Assembly (NCBI GenBank): GCA_949290515.1
Contig: CASERZ010000010.1
Span: forward strand, 1-64,000
Source: an uncultured Christensenella sp.
Lineage (GTDB): Bacteria; Bacillota; Clostridia; Christensenellales; UBA3700
DNA: 64,000 nt
Direction: 5' to 3'
The position numbers and the translations under genes are program-made. Below, one piece after another: positions 1 to 8,147 of this stretch (its first letter is position 1; the number at the start of each line of letters is the position of its first letter). The notes under the pieces are model-generated. The model searched no databases. It worked only from the letters and a program-made list of their open reading frames with translations, and was not told the origin of the DNA.

Positions 1-682
1 TTAAGTTCAATCTCTAACTCTTTCAAACAATTGACTTTGCATTTAGTGTTTTAATTTGTACACTTTGCTTAGTTTGAAATAGTTTTTTACAAATTTAATC
101 TCTCAAATTCGCCTTTTCTACTTCAACCTTCTGTTTAGTTTTTAAGGTGCTTACTGCCTGCCTTTCCGCTGACAGCCTACAAATAATACCACACAAAAAA
201 AATACTGTCAACTACTTTTCAGGCTTTTTTGTAATTTTTTTTCTTTTTGTAAAAACGCCTTATTTTTCCAGTGTTTAAAGGCATTTTGCGCTGTCAAAAA
301 GCCCCTTTAAGATACCTCGAAAACCGCCCGACAAGACAATTTAGCTCTTTGGCTTTTTTGGACACCTTCACACAAGACAAGACTCTTCAGAGATAAAAAA
401 CCTATTCTCCGCAAATATGAATATTTTTAACTGTCTTAGAGAATATAAAAAGTTATTATCTTTTATCCGTATTATTATCCTTAATATAACGCTTTACGCA
501 CAATACCGCTTTTCCCCGTCGCAATTCATCCAACTCGCCGCGCTTATACAACGTCGCTCTTTGTTAAGTTTTTTTCGCAATTTTTATAGTATTGATAAAG
601 ATTATAAGCTTTATTTTTAAATATTATAATATAGATAAAAATTACAAAAAAAATATTTACTTTTATTTAAGGTATATGATAT
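1..682. other. Noncoding region at the left edge
   Basis: No convincing gene is seen. A 67-codon frame at 417-620 lacks a ribosome binding site and reads as low-complexity AT-rich DNA. The stretch contains runs of T (A on the minus strand) around 220-260 and 340-360, and one strong leftward promoter described separately. The right part should hold the promoter of the rightward SDR operon starting at 732, but no site there is clean enough to assign. Confidence 0.6.
183..211 (-). promoter_or_regulatory. Strong leftward sigma-A promoter, rRNA-operon-like
   Basis: On the minus strand a TTGACA -35 box (211-206) is followed after exactly 17 bases by TATTAT (188-183), with a TGG extension before the -10. 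A-rich tracts on the same strand just upstream (about 212-245) resemble an UP element. The transcript would start near 176 and run out of the window. The leader has no start codon with a clear ribosome binding site. Consensus boxes plus an A-tract suggest a stable-RNA or other highly expressed gene to the left; that part is inference. Confidence 0.6.
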
Positions 683-731
683 ACTTGATATGGTGTTAAA
701 TCACATACAATGATTTTGGAGGATTTATTAT

Positions 732-2339
732 ATGGCAAATAAGAAGACTGTTCTCGTAACAGGCGCATCCGGCTCTATGGGAAGTCAGGTTTTGAAGTGT
801 GTTATGGGTACCGGCAAATTCGATTGCGTAATTCTTTTGAGAAAAAAGCCCTCTAACGAAAAGTTGGCTAACAACCTCATCAAAAAGTACGCAAAACTGA
901 ACAACGGCGCAAAATTGACCGTCGTATTCGGAGACTTGTCCGTTAAAGAAGATTGTGTGAAAGTTGTGGAAATGAGTGATTATGTTTTGCATTGCGCAGC
1001 AGTTATTCCTCCTATCTCCGACCACAATCCTAAGGGCGCAGAAAAGACCAACTACTACGGTGCGGTAAATCTCATCGATTCCATCAAGGAAAGCCCCAGA
1101 GCTAAAGAGATTAAGTACGTACACGTAGGTACGATTGCAGAATACGGCAACCGCGACTGGAAACATCCTTGGGGACGCGTAGGCGACCCTCTCGTTCCCA
1201 GCGTATACGACTTCTACGCTATCACAAAGCTCAAGGCAGAGAGATACCTGCTCGAAGCAGAGCTTCCCAACTGGGTAGTATTGAGACAATCGGGCGTTTT
1301 GCACGACAACCTCTTCAAGAATAATATGGAAGACGGTCTTATGTTCCACACTTGCTGGAACGTACCTATCGAATGGGCTACCGCAAGAGACAGCGGTCTC
1401 GCTCTCCAGCACCTTGTAGAATACGATGCAGAAGGCACGCTCGACCCTGCTTTCTGGCAGAATATTTACAATATCGGTAACGGCGAATCCTGCCGCGTAA
1501 CCGGTTATGAGACTATGGACGCAGGCTTTGCTCTTATGGGCGCAACTCCCGAACAGTTCTTCAAGCCCAACTGGAACGCTGCAAGAAACTTCCACTGCTT
1601 CTGGTACTATGACAGTGACGTACTTGAGAATTATCTCCACTTCCGTACCGAGACGTGGCAAAGTTTCTGGAAGAATATGGCTAAACTCAACTGGTACTTC
1701 AAGTTCGGTGCAATCCTTCCTAAGAGCTTCTTGAGCAAAGTTACCATTCAAAAACTCTTCAAGAACTCCAACTCTCCTATGTTCTGGTACAACAACAATA
1801 TCGACGGACGTATCAAGGCATTCTACGGTTCGAGAGAAAAGTTTGAAGAAATCGGTACCGACTGGTCCAAATATCAACTCTTCTGCAAAAACCAGATTAA
1901 GGACGAAAACGGCAACGTAGTAGACTATCAGGAAAGAAGAGATATCAAGAACGCTAAAAAGTATTTGCTCAGTCACGGTTATGACGAAAGCAAGCCCGAC
2001 AGCGAACTCGATATCGAGGATATGAAGCAAGCCGCTGAATTCAGAGGCGGAAAGTGCGTAAGCACCAAGATGGAAAAAGGTAATCTCTACAAGAAGATTA
2101 AATGGCAGTGCCACAACGGTCACACCTTCGAATCCTCGCCTTTCACAATCCTCAAGGCAGGTCACTGGTGCCCTGAGTGCTGCACGCCCGCTCCTTGGAA
2201 CTTCGACGAACTTTCAAAACACATTCCTTTCTACGCTCAGGTTTGGTACGATACCCACGACAAGGATGAAAACAACTTCTACCCTGCCGACTGCTATATG
2301 GATATCATCGAGAAAGAAAAAGAACTTGCTAAAAAATAA
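732..2339 (+). CDS. Extended SDR epimerase/dehydratase fused to a C-terminal zinc-finger-like module
   Basis: The N-terminal ~330 residues form an NAD(P)-binding Rossmann fold of the extended short-chain dehydrogenase/epimerase type: GxxGxxG at residues 11-17 and the catalytic YxxxK at Y162-K166. The substrate cannot be told; the family usually acts on nucleotide sugars or on similar oxo compounds. After a linker rich in W/F/K, residues ~438-484 carry GGKC (C442), CxNGH (C460, H464) and WCPECC (C480, C483, C484). This spacing looks like the treble-clef/zinc-ribbon repeats otherwise seen in phage and nuclease-associated proteins. GGAGGA lies upstream of the ATG. It is the first gene of a two-gene operon with a second SDR 31 bases downstream. 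The fusion is unusual, and 535 residues is long for an SDR. Confidence 0.75.
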   Translation: MANKKTVLVTGASGSMGSQVLKCVMGTGKFDCVILLRKKPSNEKLANNLIKKYAKLNNGAKLTVVFGDLSVKEDCVKVVEMSDYVLHCAAVIPPISDHNPKGAEKTNYYGAVNLIDSIKESPRAKEIKYVHVGTIAEYGNRDWKHPWGRVGDPLVPSVYDFYAITKLKAERYLLEAELPNWVVLRQSGVLHDNLFKNNMEDGLMFHTCWNVPIEWATARDSGLALQHLVEYDAEGTLDPAFWQNIYNIGNGESCRVTGYETMDAGFALMGATPEQFFKPNWNAARNFHCFWYYDSDVLENYLHFRTETWQSFWKNMAKLNWYFKFGAILPKSFLSKVTIQKLFKNSNSPMFWYNNNIDGRIKAFYGSREKFEEIGTDWSKYQLFCKNQIKDENGNVVDYQERRDIKNAKKYLLSHGYDESKPDSELDIEDMKQAAEFRGGKCVSTKMEKGNLYKKIKWQCHNGHTFESSPFTILKAGHWCPECCTPAPWNFDELSKHIPFYAQVWYDTHDKDENNFYPADCYMDIIEKEKELAKK

Positions 2340-2370
2340 TAAGAAAAATATTTTATAGAGGTATAAAAAA

Positions 2371-3588
2371 ATGGAAAGATATCAACAGGGTGCTTCCACC
2401 CAGAAGCACGACGTAAAGAACGTATTTATCTGCGGCGGCACGGGATTTTTGGGTTACTACTCGGCTCTCGAGTTTATCAGAAAAGGCGCAAAAGTCGGCG
2501 TACTCGCTCTCCCCAACGAGCTTACTCTTTCGGCTGACTGGTGGCCTAAGGAAATCAAAGTCAACTACGGTATGCTCTTCAACTTGAAACCCGGCGACAC
2601 TACCCCTACAGTAACCAAAGAAGAACTCGTCAAGATGTTCACCGGCTACGACACTCTCGTATACGCTGTAGGTCCCGATGACAGAATGCACACCCCTGCG
2701 GGCGTAAGCGGTTACGATTTCTTCCACAAGTATCTTGTAGAAAAAGTTGTTCCCGTATTCGAAGCAGCTAAAGAAGCCGGCGTAAAGAAGGCAATCCTTC
2801 TCAACTCCTACTTCGCTTATTTCGACAGAATCTGGCCCGAAAGCCATCTCGCTGAAAGACACCCTTACATCAGAGTAAGAGTCGAGCAGGCTGAAGCCCT
2901 CATCAAGGTCGGCGACGGCGGCGTTGCTAACGGCGGTATGGACGTAGTAGTTCTCGAACTTCCTTACATCTTCGGAAGTATGCCCGGACGTACTCCTCTT
3001 TGGAAAGAAATCTTCCTCGACAGATTTGCAAGTATGCCTGCAATATTCTTCCCTAAGGGCGGTACGAATATGATTCACGTTAACGGCATTGCTGAAGCAG
3101 TCGTTGCGTCTGCTTTCTACGCTCAACACGGCGACAGACTCCCTATCGGTAACAAGGACCTCAAGTTCAAGGATATGATAAACATGATTATGGAAGACAT
3201 CGGCGCTACAAAGAGATATTGCGGCGTATCCGCAGGTATCGCTACTTTGGGTATAAAGATGACTGTAATCAAAAACCTCAAGAAGCATAATCTGGACAGC
3301 GGTCTCAACTACAACTATCTTATGAAAGACATTCAGTCTAAGGATTTGTACTATGAGGATGACGTGAAGAAGGTTCAGGAATATCTCCACTATGACGAAC
3401 TCGGATATGACGGCGGCGGCTCGATTGCAGACGGTATCAAGAAGACTGCTATCGCTTGCTATCCTCACAGATTTGACGAAAACGGCAACCTTATCGAAAA
3501 ATGGAAGGGCGTTAACCCTATCAAGAAGGAAACCGCTGACAACAACGTATTCGTCAACAAAGCAAAGAAAAAGGCTGAAAAGAAATAA
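2371..3588 (+). CDS. NAD-dependent epimerase/dehydratase family protein
   Basis: This is an extended SDR with GGTGFLG at residues 22-28 and an atypical active-site region (NSYFAYFDR near residue 150). The preference for a VLELPYIFG segment and a C-terminal substrate domain fits the NAD-dependent epimerase/dehydratase family. It follows the first SDR with its own AGAGG ribosome binding site and ends in a rho-independent terminator, so the two probably act in one pathway. The C-terminus is lysine-rich (AKKKAEKK). The substrate is unknown. Confidence 0.75.
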   Translation: MERYQQGASTQKHDVKNVFICGGTGFLGYYSALEFIRKGAKVGVLALPNELTLSADWWPKEIKVNYGMLFNLKPGDTTPTVTKEELVKMFTGYDTLVYAVGPDDRMHTPAGVSGYDFFHKYLVEKVVPVFEAAKEAGVKKAILLNSYFAYFDRIWPESHLAERHPYIRVRVEQAEALIKVGDGGVANGGMDVVVLELPYIFGSMPGRTPLWKEIFLDRFASMPAIFFPKGGTNMIHVNGIAEAVVASAFYAQHGDRLPIGNKDLKFKDMINMIMEDIGATKRYCGVSAGIATLGIKMTVIKNLKKHNLDSGLNYNYLMKDIQSKDLYYEDDVKKVQEYLHYDELGYDGGGSIADGIKKTAIACYPHRFDENGNLIEKWKGVNPIKKETADNNVFVNKAKKKAEKK

Positions 3589-3610
3589 GCCCGTCTTAAA
3601 AGACAAAACA

Positions 3611-3634
3611 AAAGGAAGGAGCAATCCTTCCTTT
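3611..3634. terminator. Bidirectional rho-independent terminator
   Basis: Perfect 10-bp stem AAAGGAAGGA / TCCTTCCTTT with a GCAA loop, running into Ts on the plus strand. It ends the two-gene SDR operon. The minus-strand reading ends in TTTTGTTTTG and could also serve the convergent membrane-protein gene. Confidence 0.85.
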
Positions 3635-3669
3635 TTTATTTTACAATCGAGTTTTAATTAACGCAGGGA

Positions 3670-4926
3670 CTAATTACCTTGTTGACGCGAGTTTCCTTGT
3701 TCATATTGTTGACTTTTTTGACGCTCCGCGAATTGACCCGTACAAATTGCAAATTCGGCTACGCTATCCGGTGTGCTAGCATACTTTTTACCCGCTATTA
3801 CAAAAACGTCGCAAGCACTTATATCCACATCCTCTCGCCTGGCAAATATATATTCTGAAAGAAGCTTGTCCGCCGCTTTTTCGGCATTCTTGCTAGATAT
3901 AACTTTTGCTTGGGACAGCTTTTCTACGTAAGTATTCTTCATCTTTTCGACAAGTTCGTCGCAAGTGAGACTGAGAGTTACATTGACTACGAAACTGGGC
4001 TTTCCGCATTCCGTAGCAGTTCTTATCAAGGCTACGTTGTCCATTTTCGTTTCGCACTCCGTGCCTAAAACTTTGGCAACGTGTTTCCTGATTTCTCCAT
4101 AGACATACTCAAGGGAGTTATCGGCGTCTATATCGCCGTGAGCGGGCGCAAGCAAACCGAACCCGTATGAATTGCCCAGTTTGTTTTTTGCAATTGATTT
4201 TTTGTTATTACGTTTGATAAAAATCAGATATCCGTCACTTGTAAATATAAATCCGTTGATACCCAAGTGATTGGACATCTGCGAATCTTCCAAATCGCTG
4301 AAAGCTTTTTTATACTCAAAAATCTTTCTTACAGTCAAACCGTTTTCTATCTCGAAATCGCACGCTCTGTTTGTTACAAGTCCTTTAAAAAAGTCTGTGC
4401 GCCCCGTTTTCAAAACTATACCCTTCTCACTCTTTTCATAGCTGTTAAGCCTGACGAGTCGACTGTTTCGCACAGTCGAATGTTTATGCGCAGAGAATAA
4501 AAGATTATAATTCTGTTTGCACACTGTGGGAAGCGAATAATCCGCCTTATAGTTGTCAAGGATTTTTATCTTATCGTTTTCGTTTATTTTACACAATAGA
4601 CTTACCGGTATGACAACATCTTTATATCGGATAAAATTCTCTTCAGTGTATTGTTTTATAAGCTCGTCGTAATTGTCATTAAGTTTGATGCTGTCCTCCA
4701 GTTTTACCTCTATAAGTCTGACTATCCAGGCGATGAGTAAACCGATGATACCTGTTACCGATATACTGGCTACCATATCGAACTTAATAAATTCTCCCAG
4801 ATTGACGTCGCCGCCCGTTCTGATTGCCGATATTAAAATAGCCAATATAAAAAACAGAATAACGAAAAAAAAGTATGCGTTTTTACTCTTGAACATCACG
4901 TAAATTTTCTTTTTAAACTTCTTCAT
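3670..4926 (-). CDS. Membrane-anchored protein with a NUDIX-like cytoplasmic domain
   Basis: Not a recognised family member. Two hydrophobic segments are seen near the N-terminus (about residues 17-36 and 48-70), followed by a ~340-residue soluble region. Residues ~210-330 have the order of a NUDIX fold: a strand GFIFTSDGYLIFIKR, then a YGFGLLAP..GDID segment and a helix SLEYVYGEIRKHVAKVLG. The catalytic REUxEE box is not conserved, so it may bind rather than hydrolyse. The C-terminus is Q/N-rich. I chose the start at 4926 because AAGGGGGAC lies just before that ATG; a 9-codon longer frame has no ribosome binding site. Confidence 0.5.
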   Translation of the reverse strand: MKKFKKKIYVMFKSKNAYFFFVILFFILAILISAIRTGGDVNLGEFIKFDMVASISVTGIIGLLIAWIVRLIEVKLEDSIKLNDNYDELIKQYTEENFIRYKDVVIPVSLLCKINENDKIKILDNYKADYSLPTVCKQNYNLLFSAHKHSTVRNSRLVRLNSYEKSEKGIVLKTGRTDFFKGLVTNRACDFEIENGLTVRKIFEYKKAFSDLEDSQMSNHLGINGFIFTSDGYLIFIKRNNKKSIAKNKLGNSYGFGLLAPAHGDIDADNSLEYVYGEIRKHVAKVLGTECETKMDNVALIRTATECGKPSFVVNVTLSLTCDELVEKMKNTYVEKLSQAKVISSKNAEKAADKLLSEYIFARREDVDISACDVFVIAGKKYASTPDSVAEFAICTGQFAERQKSQQYEQGNSRQQGN

Positions 4927-5066
4927 TTGTCCCCCTTGTATATCCGTATTCACGCGTGCGTATATAATATATCAGTATAATATATAGAATATATAATATA
5001 ATCTCTTTATGTTGTCACTCTACAAATTATGTTTAAGACTTGCTCTTGCTTTGTGCAAGCGTTTTA

Positions 5067-5609
5067 CTAACGTCGGATACCGTGCGAAAGCGCGTATCTA
5101 AGTATTGCTATCACAGTCTTCGAATCGCGCAGTATATTATCCTCTATCATTTTCAAAGCGTCAGATAGAAGTATCTTTTTAACATTGAGAAGTTCGTGCT
5201 CGTCAAGAGAATTTTCTCCCACCTCGAATTCGCGCGCAACGAAGATATGCAGAGGCTCGTCGGTATAACCGGGGCTGGGATAGATTAGGCCTAAGTCCTC
5301 AAAGCTTTTTGCTTTCAGTCCTACCTCCTCTTTTAGCTCTCTTACCGCGCAGTCGTAAGCACTCTCGCCTTTCTCAACTTTGCCCGCAGGAATCTCCAGC
5401 ACGTTTTCTCTGTAAGGGTATCTGAACTGCTCGACAAGATAGACATATTCTTCATTGTCTACGGCAAGCACGCTGCTTCCGCCGTTGTGATGCACGTACT
5501 CGCGCTTGCTCTCGCTCCCGTCGGCAAGCGTTACTTCATCGTTATAGAGAGTGAGTATCCTGCCCTTGTAAACAAGATTTTGTTTTTTTGTATATTCTCT
5601 CGTATCCAT
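5067..5609 (-). CDS. NUDIX hydrolase, ADP-ribose pyrophosphatase type
   Basis: A complete NUDIX box lies at residues 76-98 (G76, E82, R90-E91, E94-E95, G97), in a 180-residue protein with the ADP-ribose pyrophosphatase layout (upstream FRYPYRENVLEIPAG). It would hydrolyse ADP-ribose or a similar nucleoside diphosphate to AMP and a sugar phosphate in the cytoplasm. An AGAGG ribosome binding site precedes the ATG. It sits alone between the membrane protein and the foldase gene. Confidence 0.9.
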   Translation of the reverse strand: MDTREYTKKQNLVYKGRILTLYNDEVTLADGSESKREYVHHNGGSSVLAVDNEEYVYLVEQFRYPYRENVLEIPAGKVEKGESAYDCAVRELKEEVGLKAKSFEDLGLIYPSPGYTDEPLHIFVAREFEVGENSLDEHELLNVKKILLSDALKMIEDNILRDSKTVIAILRYALSHGIRR

Positions 5610-5753
5610 ATCAATCCTCTTATGCCTCTATAGGCTTCAAGCGTCCTGTGACGCAAATTTATATTATCAATATTATATAATACTCTTTTTTATTAATAAT
5701 ACTATACTTTATAGCTTTTTGCAAGAATACTCGATAAGCAACAGATTTATACA

Positions 5754-5785
5754 AAAATAGGACGCTGTATAAAGCGTCCTATTTT
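5754..5785. terminator. Bidirectional terminator after the foldase gene
   Basis: A perfect 13-bp stem (AAAATAGGACGCT paired with AGCGTCCTATTTT) with a 6-base loop. On the minus strand it ends in a T5 run, 20 bases after the lipoprotein stop codon. Confidence 0.85.
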
Positions 5786-5804
5786 GTTAGCTTAACTTTA
5801 AATA

Positions 5805-8069
5805 TTATGCAAGTTCCTCTGCGACTTTGAGAATCTGCTTGTAAATCTTGTCAACCTTGGTGGTATACGTCTTGTTGCTAAACAATCCGAGCTGCTGCAA
5901 GGTAGATACGTCAGAACTCATTTCGCCCTTTACGGTTTCGTCAGCATATTCTTTTATAGTCTTGGTTTCAACGGTAATGGAAGCTATCTTGCTCTTATCT
6001 TCGTTACCGTCTTCGTCCTTAGCGTATTCGATAACAACTTCGTAGCTGTAAAGATAATCTTTGTTCTTTACATACATAGTCTTGTCTTTGTCTTCGCTGT
6101 CTTTCTCAACCTGAGTGGTGATAGCACCCTTGTTATCGTCCATAGGCTTTGCGGTGAGCATTACGATATGAATACCGTAATCGTTGACGATAAAGGAGAT
6201 TTCTGCGCCGCTTGCCGTAACCATAGTATATACGTCTGCGGAGATTTCCTCTGCGTCTTCACCTACGGAAGAAGTAAAGTTCTTCTTGTAGATTGAGAAC
6301 GCGCCGTTAGCCTTTTTGAGCACTTCGGTAGTACCTGCATAAGCAGCTGTACCGCTGTTGACTACATCGCTGCCGTAATCTGCTACAGCCATTGCGCCTA
6401 CGCCTGCATCTGTCAAAGCTCTGGCAAGTACGGTATATTCTTCAACATAGGTAGATGCCTGTCCGTCGGGCGTAACTACATAGAATTCGGAGCTGAACAT
6501 TCCGGTATCGTCGTTGACGAGATACTTCCAGTCGTCAAAAGCCTTTTGAGAAGCATATTCCTTTACAAGATATTTCTCGAGCGTGCTCATCGAATTTGCC
6601 GTAGCATAATCGGTAGCAAGCTTGACTTTTGCCTGTATATCTTCTGCCATAGCGTAAAGTATCGTGAGATAGTCTACAGCAGGATTTGCATAAGGATTAG
6701 TCTCCGCATCTTCTATCGTAGCATCGGTATATGCGTTTTTGAGTTCGTCTTCTTCGGCATCATAGTCGGGATTGGACACGTTTACCTTAAGTCCTATCTT
6801 TGCAAACAACTCGAGCATATCCTTGTCAAGTCCGTCGGTAAAGCCTGTTGCCACTGCATCGCGGTATTGCTTAGCCAACGTTTCGTTTCCTGCAAAAATG
6901 GAAGTGAGCTGTTCGATACCCGTCTTCTGAGCGTCAGAGAAAGAAAGCAAAATGCTCTTTACCTGCAAATAGTCTTTATCGGGTGCAGCGTATGCAAACG
7001 TACCGCCCTCGATAGCCGTCTTATACGCGCTGTCGTCGATATAAGCCTTGATGTCAACCTGAGTATTCTTCTGAATCTTTGCGTCTGCGTTTGTAGCTAC
7101 TTTTTCAGCGTCGAGCTCTTCGCTTATCTGGTCCTGATATTTCTCGACAATGTAACTCTGCATTTGCTGTACGAGATAATAATCGTAATCGGTATATTGC
7201 TCTTCGATTGCGCTCTTGAGCGACTTGAGAGCAGCTTTCATATTATCGTACTTTTCTTTCTTCTTATCTTTAACTTCGTCACTGTCTTCGCTGGCGGGAA
7301 GTTCGTTTTTGATAATAGTATTTACATAGTTGAAGAAGTACGCACTGTCCACGCTGTCTCCGAGGTCAATACCGTAAAGTTCTTCAAAATACTTAAGCAT
7401 TGCATCTTCGGAATTTACGTCTGCATTCTCTTCGTATTCGGCAGACTCTTCTTCTTCAGACTCTGTACGCTGAGTACGTGCGTCGAGCAAATCTTCATCT
7501 TTCGTAGTGTCTTCGTCGGTCGTTTCGTCTTCGTCGTCAGTAATTTCGTTTTTGCCTGCTTCGTCCTCGAGTTCGGTAATATACTCGTTCCAACCGTCCT
7601 CGAATTGCTTGTTGGTCTGCTCGATACAATATCTGTACTCGTCAATCGTCAAAAACTTCTTGTAAGCCTCTATCTCGCCGTTTTTGCTCTTGAATGTCTC
7701 CCACGCGCCCAAAGAGGAAAATTCACTCTTGAACGAAGAGGGAACCGCATCGTTTTTGTAAAGGTATTCTTGCGCGTACAATACTATGAGCTTCTGCTTC
7801 GTAAGACTGTCGTAGAAATACTCGACTACTTCGTCAGCCGTCATACCGTAATACGATATATACGCTGCACCGTAGTTCTGTACGTAAGACAGAAGTTCTC
7901 CTTTATAAAGTACGGAAGATATAACACCGCTGTCCTTTGTGTCGTAATTGATGGTAGCGACTACCTGATGATAATCTCTGTAGCCGTCCTTCGTAAACAA
8001 GTCACAGCCCACGAAAAACGAGGAAACCATAACAAGTATGAGCAAAAGGACAATAACTTTTTTCTTCAT
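5805..8069 (-). CDS. Large lipoprotein, probable PrsA/SurA-like foldase
   Basis: The N-terminus is a lipoprotein signal peptide with lipobox VGC (Cys22), so the protein should be anchored on the outer face of the membrane. A SurA/PrsA-like N-terminal helical region follows (VLYKGELLSYVQNYG.. LTKQKLIVLYAQEYLYKN). Near the C-terminus, DYGIHIVMLTAKPM resembles the closing strand of a parvulin (PpiC) domain. The middle contains an acidic D/E-rich stretch (about residues 165-225). At 754 residues it is much longer than PrsA (~300). Its place right after mfd supports the call, because pth-mfd-peptidylprolyl isomerase is a common Firmicutes order. It has its own promoter and an AAGGAG site. Isomerase activity is inferred. 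Confidence 0.6.
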   Translation of the reverse strand: MKKKVIVLLLILVMVSSFFVGCDLFTKDGYRDYHQVVATINYDTKDSGVISSVLYKGELLSYVQNYGAAYISYYGMTADEVVEYFYDSLTKQKLIVLYAQEYLYKNDAVPSSFKSEFSSLGAWETFKSKNGEIEAYKKFLTIDEYRYCIEQTNKQFEDGWNEYITELEDEAGKNEITDDEDETTDEDTTKDEDLLDARTQRTESEEEESAEYEENADVNSEDAMLKYFEELYGIDLGDSVDSAYFFNYVNTIIKNELPASEDSDEVKDKKKEKYDNMKAALKSLKSAIEEQYTDYDYYLVQQMQSYIVEKYQDQISEELDAEKVATNADAKIQKNTQVDIKAYIDDSAYKTAIEGGTFAYAAPDKDYLQVKSILLSFSDAQKTGIEQLTSIFAGNETLAKQYRDAVATGFTDGLDKDMLELFAKIGLKVNVSNPDYDAEEDELKNAYTDATIEDAETNPYANPAVDYLTILYAMAEDIQAKVKLATDYATANSMSTLEKYLVKEYASQKAFDDWKYLVNDDTGMFSSEFYVVTPDGQASTYVEEYTVLARALTDAGVGAMAVADYGSDVVNSGTAAYAGTTEVLKKANGAFSIYKKNFTSSVGEDAEEISADVYTMVTASGAEISFIVNDYGIHIVMLTAKPMDDNKGAITTQVEKDSEDKDKTMYVKNKDYLYSYEVVIEYAKDEDGNEDKSKIASITVETKTIKEYADETVKGEMSSDVSTLQQLGLFSNKTYTTKVDKIYKQILKVAEELA

Positions 8070-8113
8070 ATATGACTCCTTATATTATAATAATATAATA
8101 TTACGCATAATCT

Positions 8114-8142
8114 ATTATACACAAACAATCGGGTGTTGTAAA
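8114..8142 (-). promoter_or_regulatory. Sigma-A promoter of the foldase lipoprotein gene
   Basis: On the minus strand TTTACA (8142-8137), a 17-base spacer, then a perfect TATAAT (8119-8114). It lies between the mfd stop and the lipoprotein start, so the lipoprotein can be expressed independently of mfd. Confidence 0.75.
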
Positions 8143-8147
8143 CACTT

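Noticed and set aside
417-620. 67-codon frame in the left noncoding region
   Set aside because: AT-rich, no ribosome binding site, low complexity.
696-2165. 489-codon minus-strand frame opposite the first SDR gene
   Set aside because: Antisense shadow of a well-supported gene; no ribosome binding site and no recognisable domain.
6546-8075. 509-codon plus-strand frame opposite the foldase lipoprotein
   Set aside because: Antisense shadow; the minus-strand frame has a signal peptide, ribosome binding site, promoter and terminator.
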